From: Bacteroidales bacterium | GTDB lineage: Bacteria; Bacteroidota; Bacteroidia; Bacteroidales; UBA932 | Assembly: GCA_017430365.1 (NCBI GenBank) | Contig: JAFRNC010000009.1 | Span: 62,001 to 126,000, forward strand | Direction of reading: 5' to 3' | DNA: 64,000 nucleotides | Shown here: positions 19,138-28,546 of the stretch, piece by piece | How the letters are laid out: each line of letters begins with the position of its first letter | Numbering within the stretch: the first letter of the stretch is position 1 | Program-made: the position numbers and the translations under genes | The notes under the pieces: generated by a model | What the model was told of the DNA's origin: nothing | The model's database searches: none | What the model saw: only the letters and a program-made list of their open reading frames with translations

Positions 19138-19677
19138 ATGCGGATTCTTTTCGTAGCTGCGGTGGATTTTGAACTCGATGTCGCGAGGAAGGCGCGTCCC
19201 GGGAAGGACGACCTGTTCCTATGTACCGGCATGGGACCTGAAGCTACCGCGCGTGCCTTGCGGGAACTGCCGCTCCGGAGCGGGGAGTTCGACCTGGCCG
19301 TCGACCTCGGGGTCGCCGGCAGTTATGGCGGAAGGCTCCCTGCCGGCAGCGTGGTGCAGGTGGTCAGCGAGGTTTCGGGTGGCATGGAAGGATCGATACT
19401 GTCCAATCCGGCCCCTCCCGGGCTTTTTGACTTCCTTCCCCGTGCCTCCGGAAATACGGTTCCATCGCTTGACCCGCAATACCGCTGCCCCGAAGCGGAT
19501 GTGGAGAGCATGGAGGGAGCCGCCTTTTTCGAGGCCTGCCTTGAGGCCGGCATCCCTTTCGCCGAGATCCGCTCCGTTTCAAACACTGTCGGTGAAGCCG
19601 ACCGGTCCCGCTGGGACATCCCTCTTGCCCTTGCGAAACTGCATGAAGCCCTTTCCCTGACATTCCGAAACAAATGA
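19138..19677 (+). CDS. mqnB: futalosine hydrolase, short form
   Basis: A nucleosidase that splits futalosine to dehypoxanthine futalosine plus hypoxanthine in the alternative menaquinone pathway. Motifs are LCTGMGPEATARALREL, AVDLGVAGSYGG and the catalytic region ADVESMEGAAFFEACL, then SVSNTVGEADRSRWDIPLAL. At 179 residues it is shorter than the usual 200-230; the loop before VESMEG is contracted, while the catalytic Glu/Asp segment is kept. The ATG at 19138 is the natural start; the upstream extension is not conserved-looking. It overlaps mqnD by ATGA, which strongly supports the assignment. Confidence 0.85.
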   Translation: MRILFVAAVDFELDVARKARPGKDDLFLCTGMGPEATARALRELPLRSGEFDLAVDLGVAGSYGGRLPAGSVVQVVSEVSGGMEGSILSNPAPPGLFDFLPRASGNTVPSLDPQYRCPEADVESMEGAAFFEACLEAGIPFAEIRSVSNTVGEADRSRWDIPLALAKLHEALSLTFRNK

Positions 19678-20531
19678 AGAAACTCAAGATAGCATTCTCC
19701 TCCTGTCCCAACGACACTTTCATGTTCCATGCCCTCGTCCATGGGCTGGTGGACACGGAAGGCTTCTCTTTCGACGTCGATATCCACGACGTCGAGGAAT
19801 TGAACGAACGCGCCCAGGCAGGCATGTACGACGTCACCAAGCTCAGTTACCACGGCTGGTTCACAGTGCTCGACAGTTATGCTCGCCTGGAGGCTGGTTC
19901 CGCCCTGGGATGGGACTGCGGACCGCTGCTGGTCTGCCGGAGGGGAGATGACGCTGTGATGGACAGGAAGGATCTCAGGATAGCGGTGCCGGGCAGGTTC
20001 ACCACAGGTGCGCTGCTCTGCACCCTGGCATATCCCGGACTCGGCCCCCAGATTCCCATGCTCTTCTCCGAAATCGAGGGGGCGGTAGCCCGGGGAGATG
20101 TCGATCTGGGGGTCCTCATCCACGAGGGCCGCTTCACCTATCGCGACAAGGGACTCGACCTGGTCCGTGACCTGGGATCATGGTGGCAGCAGAAGACCCT
20201 GTGTCCCATACCTCTGGGCCTGATTGCAGTCCGCAAATCCCTAGGCCCGGATACCGCTGCCGCTTTTGACCGCGTGCTGCGCCGGAGCATTGAATATGCG
20301 TTCGCCCATCCGGAGGCTTCACGCGGCTATGTCGCCTCGTACGCCCGCGAGTTGTCGGCAGAAATCCAGCAAAAACATATCGACATGTTCGTAAACGGAT
20401 TCTCCCTCGACCTGGGTGAGGCCGGACGCCGGGCGGTCGATACATTGTATAAGTGCTATGAAAGGGATTATCTGCATGGAAGGCGTGAAGAAGCACTATC
20501 GCACGGGCGACAGCGTAGTGAAGGCGCTTGA
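19674..20531 (+). CDS. mqnD: 1,4-dihydroxy-6-naphthoate synthase
   Basis: A 285-residue enzyme of the futalosine menaquinone pathway that turns cyclic dehypoxanthine futalosine into 1,4-dihydroxy-6-naphthoate. It has the periplasmic-binding-protein-like MqnA/MqnD fold. Signatures are [64 protein letters not shown] and the late [14 protein letters not shown]. The 3' end overlaps the ABC ATPase gene by 74 nt. mqnA, mqnC and mqnE are not in the window. Confidence 0.93.
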   Translation: MKKLKIAFSSCPNDTFMFHALVHGLVDTEGFSFDVDIHDVEELNERAQAGMYDVTKLSYHGWFTVLDSYARLEAGSALGWDCGPLLVCRRGDDAVMDRKDLRIAVPGRFTTGALLCTLAYPGLGPQIPMLFSEIEGAVARGDVDLGVLIHEGRFTYRDKGLDLVRDLGSWWQQKTLCPIPLGLIAVRKSLGPDTAAAFDRVLRRSIEYAFAHPEASRGYVASYARELSAEIQQKHIDMFVNGFSLDLGEAGRRAVDTLYKCYERDYLHGRREEALSHGRQRSEGA

Positions 20532-21153
20532 CGGAATCGACCTCCTGATCGGGAAGGGGGAGTATGTCGCCATCATGGGGCCCTCGGGCTCCGGCAAATC
20601 CACTTTGATGAATATCCTCGGATGCCTCGACGTCCCTTCGGAAGGCCGTTATATGCTCGACGGCGAGGATGTCGGCGCTCTGGACGACGACACTTTGTCC
20701 GGAATCCGGAACCGTGAGATAGGTTTCGTTTTCCAGTCGTTCAACCTGCTGCCGAAATACGATGCCCTTGAAAACGTGGCCTTGCCTTTGCTGTATGCCG
20801 GTGTCGGAAAACAGGAGAGGCGGGAGCGGGCCATGGAAGCCCTCGTGCAGGTCGACCTGGCCGGGAGGGCCTCCCACAGGCCGGACGAACTCTCTGGCGG
20901 TCAGAGGCAAAGGGTTGCCGTGGCGAGAGCTCTGGTCACTCATCCCTCCATCATCCTGGCCGACGAGCCGACCGGCAATCTGGACACTGCAAATTCGGAA
21001 GGGATTATGAAACTTTTCGACGGCATTCATCGTAAAGGAAATACAGTGATACTTGTAACTCACGAGGAGGCGGTTGCCCGGCATGCCGGAAGGATCGTCC
21101 GTATACGTGACGGAAAAATCGAAAGAGATGAAAATTTACACAAAGACCGGTGA
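20458..21153 (+). CDS. ABC transporter ATPase, LolD/MacB type
   Basis: A 231-residue nucleotide-binding subunit with every ABC motif. Walker A is GPSGSGKST, the Q-loop region is [18 protein letters not shown], the signature is [15 protein letters not shown], Walker B is [12 protein letters not shown] and the switch is VTHEE. The sequence fits the LolD/MacB/FtsE group, which work on lipoproteins or as mechanotransmission ATPases. No permease gene is adjacent, so the partner is elsewhere. The start at 20458 aligns with family N-termini ([11 protein letters not shown]) but overlaps mqnD by 74 nt; an ATG at 20476 is the alternative. Confidence 0.88.
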   Translation: MKGIICMEGVKKHYRTGDSVVKALDGIDLLIGKGEYVAIMGPSGSGKSTLMNILGCLDVPSEGRYMLDGEDVGALDDDTLSGIRNREIGFVFQSFNLLPKYDALENVALPLLYAGVGKQERRERAMEALVQVDLAGRASHRPDELSGGQRQRVAVARALVTHPSIILADEPTGNLDTANSEGIMKLFDGIHRKGNTVILVTHEEAVARHAGRIVRIRDGKIERDENLHKDR

Positions 21154-21649
21154 TTCCGGTACTACATCCCTGGTGGGGGGAACGCGTGTGAGCAAGGCCC
21201 ACCCTAGGGTGATGGCCTATGGGGACCTCGACGAACTTATCAGCTGGCTCGGACTGATCCGCTGTGAGACCTCCGGACAGGATCTCCCTTTGCGGCGCAT
21301 CCAGATCCATCTGATGAACGCCAGCGCCCATCTTGCCAACGACGGCAAATCTTTCAAGTTGAAACCGCTCGACGAGGGGGAAACCGCTTTCCTCGAGAGC
21401 GAGATCGACAGGATGACTGCGGAACTTCCGCCCCAGACCGCCTTCGTACTTCCCGGCGAACCGCGTGCGGCTTCCATGGCCCACATAGCCCGCACGATAT
21501 GCCGCAGGGCTGAGCGCAGCGCAGTCCAGATAGAGCCCAAGACCGATCAGGACGTGGTCGCCATAAGATATGTCAACCGCCTGAGTGACTATCTTTTCAC
21601 ATTGGCAAGATACTTGTGCGTAGGCAAGGATGACTACTGGTTGCCGTAA
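21128..21649 (+). CDS. PduO-type cob(I)alamin adenosyltransferase
   Basis: A 173-residue protein that adenosylates cob(I)alamin with ATP to make coenzyme B12. Family signatures are the N-terminal [50 protein letters not shown] and the core RRAERSAVQ, ending [14 protein letters not shown]. The ATG at 21128 is chosen for the family start MKIYTKTGD and a purine-rich stretch (GAAAGAG) just before it. It overlaps the ABC gene by 26 nt. No cobalamin riboswitch is seen. Confidence 0.92.
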   Translation: MKIYTKTGDSGTTSLVGGTRVSKAHPRVMAYGDLDELISWLGLIRCETSGQDLPLRRIQIHLMNASAHLANDGKSFKLKPLDEGETAFLESEIDRMTAELPPQTAFVLPGEPRAASMAHIARTICRRAERSAVQIEPKTDQDVVAIRYVNRLSDYLFTLARYLCVGKDDYWLP

Positions 21650-21683
21650 ATAATTAAAAAAATTTGTTGTATTGAATTTTTTA

Positions 21684-21691
21684 TATATTTG
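21684..21691 (+). promoter_or_regulatory. -7 box (TATATTTG) of the DUF2795 gene
   Basis: An exact TAnnTTTG match with TTTG about 17 nt upstream as a -33 element. The leader to the ATG at 21736 is about 40 nt. Confidence 0.65.
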
Positions 21692-21735
21692 CGCCCCCAA
21701 TCGATAGAGTTACACATTATTAACACATACGTAAA

Positions 21736-21957
21736 ATGTATTGGACACTTGAGCTTGCATCCAAATTGGAAGATGCCCCCTGGCCTGCAACCCGGGAAGA
21801 ACTGATTGATTATGCAACACGTTCGGGAGCTCCGCTCGAAGTGATAGAGAACCTCGAAGACCTCGAAGAAGACGGAGAGGTATACGATTCAATCGAAGAC
21901 ATTTGGCCGGACTATCCGACGAAAGACGATTTTTTCTTCGACGAGGAAGAATATTGA
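21736..21957 (+). CDS. DUF2795 small acidic protein
   Basis: A 73-residue, very acidic protein (ENLEDLEEDGEVYDSIEDIW, ending DDFFFDEEEY). The N-terminal WTLELASKLEDAPWPATREE and IDYATRSGAP belong to DUF2795, a small helical domain that is widespread and highly expressed in Bacteroidetes; its role is unknown. The gene has its own promoter box and its own terminator, so it is monocistronic. Confidence 0.85.
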   Translation: MYWTLELASKLEDAPWPATREELIDYATRSGAPLEVIENLEDLEEDGEVYDSIEDIWPDYPTKDDFFFDEEEY

Positions 21958-21981
21958 TTTGATAATCAAATAGTTAAATTA

Positions 21982-22007
21982 AAAAGCCGGGGTAAAACCC
22001 GGCTTTT
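21982..22007. terminator. bidirectional terminator
   Basis: Perfect arms AAAAGCCGGG and CCCGGCTTTT around a 6-nt loop (GTAAAA). A-runs and T-runs on the two sides let it serve both the DUF2795 gene and the convergent acyltransferase gene. Confidence 0.85.
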
Positions 22008-22018
22008 TGCTTTCCTTC

Positions 22019-23305
22019 TTACGGCTTGCAGATATATGCTTCAAGCGCACCGTCGGCGGCGGTGTTGAAACTGATGACCCTGGCGCCCTGGTTGAAAAGC
22101 GTCATGACCTGCCCGGGCAGGCCGTAGGCGTTGTCCGAAATCTCGCGTAGCAGGCGGTCGAATTCATCTGCTGTCCCGGTTTTCGAGAGCAGCTGGTCGG
22201 GGCGTACATTCCTGTAGTAGGGGACAAACGCAGTCTGCGGGACCCTTGCCACAAAACCTGCCGGAGCCGGATAGTGCTGTTTGAAGAACCATACGATCAG
22301 GCTCTGGATGGCTTTCGGATAGCCGTTGCCGAAGCTCACGCGCTGTATCATCGGATCTTGCTTAGAAGGCGTGCCGGTTGGAGCGGTGGCGGGCTGCTGC
22401 CCCTGTGATATATTTTGGGCGGGCTCGAATTCAGCCTGCATCGCATAGATGCGGTTGCGCAGGAATCCGTAGAGTTCTTCGAGTGTCCCGTAGCGGTTCA
22501 TTTCCTCAACGGAAACAGGTTTGCCGATGCGCATGGGAATGCTCCTGCCCTGTTTGTTTATCGTTTCATTGACCAGGTTCGCAGTTCGCAGCATAGGGTG
22601 GATCCTGCCAAGGCGATGGAATCGTTCTGAACACCCGCCTTCAAAATAGACAGGCAGCACCGGGCAGTTGCACGTCCGGATGAACTTGACGATCGACGCC
22701 GGCCACGGACAGTCTTCGACTATGCCCTTCTCCCAGGCCGTGCGCTCTTTCCTGGGCTGATATGTTGCCACCGCACCTGCGGCGAAGAGTCCGAGACAGC
22801 CTCCTTCCTTGATGTGCTTCAGGGCATTCCGTATTCCCGTCAGATTTCCCCGCGCTCCTGTCCCGTCGCTGGTGAAGGGATTCACAGGAAACATGGTCGG
22901 CTTCATCTCCGGCACCTTGCCGAGCAGGAAGGTGCTGACCGTCCGGTAGTCGGGGCGGATATGGCCGATCAGATCGAGAGTCATCATGCCGTCCAGGCCG
23001 CCGTAGTGATGGTTGGCAAGCATTATGAAAGGCCCCTCGCGCGGAACGTATTCCAGCTGCACGGGCTTGATGTCGTATCCGACCCCCACCTCTTTCATGG
23101 CACGGGCGGCGAAATCGTTGGCATTCCCGCCCGCACAGCGCGAGTAATGCCAGTTTGCCTTGTCCAACCCCATAATCCGCATGGCGGCAGAGGCGACCAG
23201 CCCGCCGACCGGCCCCCGCATCTTGATGGCCTCCTGAAGTTCCTTTTTGGTAATCAGGACAGGTTTTCCTTCAGGCACTTGAAAGTTTTCTCTTCTGGTG
23301 TTCAT
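22019..23305 (-). CDS. lysophospholipid acyltransferase-like protein
   Basis: A 428-residue protein. Residues ~80-270 match the PlsC/glycerol-phosphate acyltransferase fold. The catalytic NHxxxxD-type block is ANHHYGGLDG, then a P-x-F block (TMFPVNPFTSDG), FAAGAVATY in the substrate-binding position and CPVLPVYFEGG. A C-terminal ~150-residue part without a clear family follows a Gln/Pro/Thr linker. The ATG at 23305 is chosen because a -7 box ends 4 nt before it; a longer frame would start inside the promoter. The acceptor lipid is unknown. Confidence 0.83.
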   Translation of the reverse strand: MNTRRENFQVPEGKPVLITKKELQEAIKMRGPVGGLVASAAMRIMGLDKANWHYSRCAGGNANDFAARAMKEVGVGYDIKPVQLEYVPREGPFIMLANHHYGGLDGMMTLDLIGHIRPDYRTVSTFLLGKVPEMKPTMFPVNPFTSDGTGARGNLTGIRNALKHIKEGGCLGLFAAGAVATYQPRKERTAWEKGIVEDCPWPASIVKFIRTCNCPVLPVYFEGGCSERFHRLGRIHPMLRTANLVNETINKQGRSIPMRIGKPVSVEEMNRYGTLEELYGFLRNRIYAMQAEFEPAQNISQGQQPATAPTGTPSKQDPMIQRVSFGNGYPKAIQSLIVWFFKQHYPAPAGFVARVPQTAFVPYYRNVRPDQLLSKTGTADEFDRLLREISDNAYGLPGQVMTLFNQGARVISFNTAADGALEAYICKP

Positions 23306-23309
23306 ATTA

Positions 23310-23317
23310 CAAAGATA
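23310..23317 (-). promoter_or_regulatory. -7 box (TATCTTTG), 4 nt from the start codon
   Basis: The box ends exactly 4 nt before the ATG at 23305, so transcription should begin at or next to the A of the start codon (leaderless). Confidence 0.65.
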
Positions 23318-23394
23318 CATAAACAATATAGACATACAAAAATCCGTGTAACGGCCAAATTATCTTTATGAGAAAAATGTTTTTGCTTTTTTTG

Positions 23395-23402
23395 TACCTT
23401 TG
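23395..23402 (+). promoter_or_regulatory. -7 box (TACCTTTG) of the patatin gene
   Basis: A TAnnTTTG match with a TTTTG about 19 nt upstream as -33 element, 22 nt before the ATG at 23425. Confidence 0.6.
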
Positions 23403-23424
23403 ATATTCTTTAGGAATTTTTGTC

Positions 23425-25893
23425 ATGAAGAAATTGTTTTTTGCGGTTTTAATCGCTCTCGCGGTTTCGTCCGCAGCCGATGCACAGATACTTACCAGCG
23501 CAAATCCTGAAGCGGACTCTGTCGCTTTCGCGAAAGTCCGTGCCCGCATGGATTCCATCAGACAGTATCGGCCGACTGTCGGCCTGGTACTGGCGGGAGG
23601 CGGCGCACGCGGACTGGCTCACCTGGGTGTAATCAAGTACATGGAGGAACTGGGCATTCCCGTGGATATAGTCACCGGTACCAGCATGGGCGGCCTTGTC
23701 GGCGGCCTGTATGCCCTGGGCTACAAGCATGACCAGCTGGATTCCCTGATCCGTGATATCCAGTGGCCGGTAATGATGTCGGACAACATTCCGAATGACT
23801 ATATCGGTTACAAGCTCCGTAAATATCGCGACCGTTTCCTCATACGCGTACCCTTCCATTACGACGATGAGGACATTGCAGAACGGGTACGCCGGGAGCA
23901 GGCCTTGGACAAGTTGGTTGAAGAATCCGGATCCGGTTCTTCCGAGACGCTGACGAATGCCATGAACAAGATAGGAATAGGCATGCCGGACGGGTATCTG
24001 TTCGGATTGAATGTAAGGAACACCCTCAGTTCTGTCAGCGTGGGATATCAGGACAGCCTGAGTTTTGCCGACCTGCCCATTCCCTATGCCTGTGTCGCAA
24101 CGGATCTTTATTCGCTGACTCCGAAGTACTGGACGAGCGGAAAAATAACCACAGCCATGCGCTCCACCATGGCTATCCCGTTCTATTTCAGGGCGGTCCG
24201 TGGTGGAGGGGAGGTGCTGCTTGACGGTGGCATGCGCAACAATTTCCCTGTCGACATCGCCAAGGAGATGGGAGCGGACATAATCATCGGTTCCGACATG
24301 TCCACCCACCGCGAAATCGACGAGCTGAACAGTCCGGTCGATTTCCTTTTCCAGACCATCAGCCTCCTGTCAGCCGGCGCTTTCGGACCGGCCATGGAGA
24401 TGACAGACCTGCACGTACATCATGAGCTGAAAGGTTACAACATGCTTTCTTTCGACGATGAGAGCGTGGATGACATCATAGATCAGGGCTATCAGAATGC
24501 CATTGCTCACAAGGAACTGTTCGAGTCCATCGCAGCCATCGTGGCCGGAAAGACTGAACCTGAAGTCAGCCGCCATGCTCCTGCCTTAAACCTTGCCCAG
24601 ACCCCTGTCCTGGTGAGGGAAATCAAGTTTACGGGCATTTCCGATGACGAGCGGGACAAAATCCTCCATAAGAGAGACATTCCCAGCGATATGGTTTTCG
24701 ACCGTGACAAGGTTGAGAAACTGTTGAATGTCATATATGGGACCAACGTCTTCGAGTCGGTCACATATCACTTCGAAGGCAGTGAGGAACCGTTCGCCCT
24801 TGTCTTTGACTGCCAGAAGGGGCAGGTCAACGATTTTGCGTTAAGTATCCGGGCTGATACCGACGAAGCATTGTCCGCCGCGTTGCATCTGGGTCTGGGC
24901 ACAAGACGCCTCGGCGGTCCCCGGTTTACGACAGATCTCAAACTCGGCACCAATCCTGCCCTGTCGTTGGACTTTGCCTACAAGTCCCGTATAGGCCTTC
25001 CGACAATCGGGATCGATTTCCGCAGCAGGATTATCAACACTATGTCCGGGTTCCTGTCCGACGCTTATGAAAAGCTCCTGACCGGTGCCGTGGATCTGTA
25101 TATGGAGGACTCCCGTATGCGTAACGGCTCCATGAAGGTGGGAGTGACGGCGGAGATGGACCCGTATGAACATTATCTGAGGTTTGATGAAGAATGGATC
25201 GGTTCTGATTGGGAAAGCTACTGGCTTTCGGCATTTGCCACCTTGAAGATCGATACCTTCAATGACGGATACTTTGCTACGCACGGCGTCCGCTTTGCCC
25301 TTGACAGCCGATATGTCTTCAAGGGGTATACCATCGATCTCGATGACAACCTGTATCATGCCGGCGACTACCCTGCCGTGACCAAGGACGGCGTGGTTCC
25401 GAGATACCTTTCGTCGCTCGCCACTTTCGAGGCCGCCATATCTGTCGGGGATAATTTTACGATTCTTCCGAAACTATATGCCGGATGGTACTGGCTGCCG
25501 ACGCTGAAGAGTCCGGAAGAAATGACCGAAAGATGTTCAGACTATCTCAATCCCAAGCATGTCGTCACCATCGGCGGTTTCCTGCGGAACCGCTATACGG
25601 AGCGCCAGATTCCTTTCTTCGGTTTTCCGACCGGTTTTCGCGAGTGCCTGCCAGTCAGCACTTCCGGCCAGATTGACCTGCGCTATCGTTTCTTGGGCAA
25701 GAATTATATAACAGCCCGGAGCGGCCTTTACGTAGATGGTTACTCACTCAGACAGTTGCCTGAAATGGGAAGGTTCTGGGTTTTCGGTACCGAGTATTCC
25801 CGCCAGACAATGGTTGGACCTCTCAGGCTTGCCGTGCAATGGGGCAGACTCGTCGGATTGACCGCTTACGCCTCGGTCGGTTTTGAATTCTGA
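23425..25893 (+). CDS. patatin-like phospholipase with C-terminal barrel domain
   Basis: An 822-residue exported protein (signal peptide LFFAVLIALAVSSAADAQ). Residues ~50-390 are a patatin domain with the oxyanion motif GGGARG, nucleophile elbow GTSMG (Ser87) and catalytic Asp in LLDGGMRNNFP (Asp267). A POTRA-like segment follows (VREIKFTGISDDERDKILHK, ~residues 395-470). The C-terminal ~350 residues alternate as in a 16-strand barrel and end in the aromatic SVGFEF. This plan matches PlpD-type type Vd autotransported lipases. It is followed 8 nt later by the MscS-like gene. Confidence 0.9.
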   Translation: MKKLFFAVLIALAVSSAADAQILTSANPEADSVAFAKVRARMDSIRQYRPTVGLVLAGGGARGLAHLGVIKYMEELGIPVDIVTGTSMGGLVGGLYALGYKHDQLDSLIRDIQWPVMMSDNIPNDYIGYKLRKYRDRFLIRVPFHYDDEDIAERVRREQALDKLVEESGSGSSETLTNAMNKIGIGMPDGYLFGLNVRNTLSSVSVGYQDSLSFADLPIPYACVATDLYSLTPKYWTSGKITTAMRSTMAIPFYFRAVRGGGEVLLDGGMRNNFPVDIAKEMGADIIIGSDMSTHREIDELNSPVDFLFQTISLLSAGAFGPAMEMTDLHVHHELKGYNMLSFDDESVDDIIDQGYQNAIAHKELFESIAAIVAGKTEPEVSRHAPALNLAQTPVLVREIKFTGISDDERDKILHKRDIPSDMVFDRDKVEKLLNVIYGTNVFESVTYHFEGSEEPFALVFDCQKGQVNDFALSIRADTDEALSAALHLGLGTRRLGGPRFTTDLKLGTNPALSLDFAYKSRIGLPTIGIDFRSRIINTMSGFLSDAYEKLLTGAVDLYMEDSRMRNGSMKVGVTAEMDPYEHYLRFDEEWIGSDWESYWLSAFATLKIDTFNDGYFATHGVRFALDSRYVFKGYTIDLDDNLYHAGDYPAVTKDGVVPRYLSSLATFEAAISVGDNFTILPKLYAGWYWLPTLKSPEEMTERCSDYLNPKHVVTIGGFLRNRYTERQIPFFGFPTGFRECLPVSTSGQIDLRYRFLGKNYITARSGLYVDGYSLRQLPEMGRFWVFGTEYSRQTMVGPLRLAVQWGRLVGLTAYASVGFEF

Positions 25894-25901
25894 CAGTTCC
25901 G

Positions 25902-28472
25902 ATGATGCGCATCCGACATCTGCTGGGCTCTTTTTTTGCCGCCGCTTTTATGATGGTGCTGGCGCCGGCCGGCGCGTACGCTGACGATTTCAGGGTCTCC
26001 CTGACAGAGTTGCTGCCGGAATTGAAGCAATCCTACGAAGAGGCTTTGACATCTGATTCCCTTCTGGTGGACAACAGTGCCCGGCGTCAGGAATTGTCAG
26101 AAATCGTCCGGGCGGCAGACGAAGTGGCGATAATGCTGTATACCCAGCAGACGGGATTCGCTTTCGACATGGCTTTCGCCCTTGAGAAGGTCGGCGAGGT
26201 ATATGATTCCTTCCGCGAGAAGGCAGGTCTTTCCGACAAGTACCTGATCGCTTCCCGATCGGGCCTGCGCCGGTATTCCCTGCTCAGCGAAACACTGAGG
26301 GATATGTACATGAGTCATCCGCTTGATTCCCTCCGGGTTACGGATTCGCTCCTGCAGGATCTCCCTCAGCTTGAGCCGTTATGGGAAGAGGATCCGGAGG
26401 AGAAGGCGGTCCTCGACAGCTGCATGATGTACACCGACTCGCTGACCGCATTGTTCGGGAGGTCCGTCATGCTCGCCCTGCAGGACAGCATCGTATACGC
26501 TGAGACGGGGCGTCGCCTGCAGCAGGCCTATGACTATGCCCAGGATAACTATGCGGAGACGCAGAAGAACATCTTCATCGGAGGGAATGTCAATGTGGTC
26601 AATATCGTCAGGAACTGGGACTCTTTCATATCGACAGTCAGGAACGACTTGAAAAACCGTTTCAGCGTTGATACACCGCCTGACGGCCGGGATGGTAAAT
26701 CCATCGACGAACGTAAGCTCAGCGCTAAGAGCATTCCGAGATACGCTGTCATTTCCCTGTTCGCACTTCTACTGGCATTCTTGCTGGCCGCTGCTATCAA
26801 TGCTTTTATTTTCAAGTTTGTACGCAATAGCAAGGCGCACGAGCTTAAGCCCATACTTTCCGCAATCTTTGCTATTCTCCTGTTTGTCGCCAGCATCATT
26901 CTTGTCAATACTGACCGCGGCGATCCGTACTGGCGTATGGCATACCGCCTGCTGAGCCAGTTCTTCTGGCTGACGCTCGCCATCTTCGTCTCCCTGCTGA
27001 TACGCATACAGGGGAGCCAGGCGCGTCCTTCCCGGAACATCTATCTGCCCACCATGCTGCTGGCCTTCCTGAACATACTGCTCAGGGCAGTTTTCCTTCC
27101 GGCCAGCCTGGTGCCGCTCATTTTCCCTCCTGCGCTGCTCATTTTCATCATCTGGCAGTCCGGGGCAAACATCCGCTACCGTTCCAAAGTGGACCGTACG
27201 GACCTCCGCTACATGTGGGTTTCCGTGGGCGTAATGGCCGCCTCGTGCATTCTCTCACTCTCGGGCTATTCAATGGTGGGCGTACTGCTCCTGACATTCT
27301 GGACCTTCCAGCTGGCCCTGCTGCATACCATCACCACGATATACTATCTGATGAAGCGCTACTATGAAAACAGCGTGACCAGGCGCAAGGCCCGCTATCA
27401 CGTTGAGAATCCTTTCCTTCCGATGGAAGACAAGGACGCTTTCATAGAGGTCACCTGGTTCTACGACCTGATCAGGATGGTCGTCGTTCCGATTACCATA
27501 CTTCTGTCAGTCCTGCTCAGCATCCAGCTCACTTCCCGTGCATACCAGCTTTCACTTGCAGGGGCGGACATCCTGAACCAGCCGCTTTTCAGGCGTGAAG
27601 GGATGCAGAGTCTGACCCTTTTCAATATACTGCTCATCATCGCGCTCTTCTTCGTTTTCCGCTATCTCATCTATATTGTAAAGGCTATGGCAAGGCTCAT
27701 AAAGATGCGCGGGATCATCGAGAGAAAGCATCCCGCCGAACTGCCCCTGAAGGAGTCCGATGTCAATCTTTCCCTGCCGAACGCCCTGTTTACACTGCTG
27801 GGATGGCTGATATACCTGATCATCGTGTTTTCAATCCTGCATGTGCCGACCAAGGCCCTGACCACGATAACCACAGGTCTGGCAGCCGGTATCGGTTTTG
27901 CTCTCAAGGACTTGATCAACAACTTCTTCTATGGCGTGCAGCTGATGGCCGGGCGCATCCGGGTGGGTGACAAGATTGCCTGCGACGGCGTGCGGGGAAT
28001 CGTCAAGAGGGTAAGCTACCAGACCACCCTGGTCGAAGACGAGGATGGTTCGTACATCGCATTCACCAATACGGAACTTTTCACCAAGCAGTTCCGCAAC
28101 CTGAGCAGCGGCAGGAACTATGAATTCATCAAGATTCCGGTCGGAGTCAGATATGGAACCGATGTGGACCGGGCGAGGCAGGTCATCCTGGATGCCCTCA
28201 AGCCCCTGATGACCCAGGACAAGGCGGGCAACGACATCGTGGATCCGACATTCCCGATCGATGTCCGTTTCGACGGGTTCGGAGAGAATTCGGTGCAACT
28301 GGTAGTGGCCCTTTATACCACCGTTGAAACGCATTATACATTCCCTGCGCGTGCCAAGGAGGCAATCTACAACGCTTTCCACGAGCATGGCATCGAGATA
28401 CCGTTCCCCCAGCAGGATGTCTATATCAAATCCGTCCCCGACCAGCCCGTTTCCGATGGCGGTCAAAGTTGA
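25902..28472 (+). CDS. large MscS-family mechanosensitive channel
   Basis: An 856-residue protein with a signal peptide, a ~230-residue periplasmic helical domain (residues ~28-270) and about 8-10 membrane segments from residue ~285 on. The C-terminal MscS core is clear: pore helix TTITTGLAAGIGFALKDLI with LINNFFYGVQLM, then the beta domain VGDKIACDGVRGIVKRVSYQ and the alpha/beta end. The length and plan resemble MscK/YbdG/MscM-like channels, which release solutes on hypo-osmotic shock. A hairpin terminator follows at 28509. Confidence 0.9.
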   Translation: MMRIRHLLGSFFAAAFMMVLAPAGAYADDFRVSLTELLPELKQSYEEALTSDSLLVDNSARRQELSEIVRAADEVAIMLYTQQTGFAFDMAFALEKVGEVYDSFREKAGLSDKYLIASRSGLRRYSLLSETLRDMYMSHPLDSLRVTDSLLQDLPQLEPLWEEDPEEKAVLDSCMMYTDSLTALFGRSVMLALQDSIVYAETGRRLQQAYDYAQDNYAETQKNIFIGGNVNVVNIVRNWDSFISTVRNDLKNRFSVDTPPDGRDGKSIDERKLSAKSIPRYAVISLFALLLAFLLAAAINAFIFKFVRNSKAHELKPILSAIFAILLFVASIILVNTDRGDPYWRMAYRLLSQFFWLTLAIFVSLLIRIQGSQARPSRNIYLPTMLLAFLNILLRAVFLPASLVPLIFPPALLIFIIWQSGANIRYRSKVDRTDLRYMWVSVGVMAASCILSLSGYSMVGVLLLTFWTFQLALLHTITTIYYLMKRYYENSVTRRKARYHVENPFLPMEDKDAFIEVTWFYDLIRMVVVPITILLSVLLSIQLTSRAYQLSLAGADILNQPLFRREGMQSLTLFNILLIIALFFVFRYLIYIVKAMARLIKMRGIIERKHPAELPLKESDVNLSLPNALFTLLGWLIYLIIVFSILHVPTKALTTITTGLAAGIGFALKDLINNFFYGVQLMAGRIRVGDKIACDGVRGIVKRVSYQTTLVEDEDGSYIAFTNTELFTKQFRNLSSGRNYEFIKIPVGVRYGTDVDRARQVILDALKPLMTQDKAGNDIVDPTFPIDVRFDGFGENSVQLVVALYTTVETHYTFPARAKEAIYNAFHEHGIEIPFPQQDVYIKSVPDQPVSDGGQS

Positions 28473-28508
28473 AAACAACGGATGTTATAGGAATATTCGT
28501 CGATTGAC

Positions 28509-28546
28509 AGAAACTGAGTCCGTGGCCGGCGGGCTCAGTTTCTTTT
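28509..28546 (+). terminator. terminator after the MscS-like gene
   Basis: Arms AGAAACTGAG (28509-28518) and CTCAGTTTCT (28534-28543) with a G+C-rich 15-nt loop, then TTTT. It overlaps the last codons of the convergent glsB-like gene. Confidence 0.65.

Noticed and set aside
20134..21084. Minus-strand frame across mqnD and the ABC gene
   Set aside because: Both plus-strand genes have complete family motifs; the opposite frame has none.
21128..21649. Cobalamin riboswitch for the adenosyltransferase
   Set aside because: The gene overlaps the upstream coding region, leaving no room, and no B12-box-like structure was seen.
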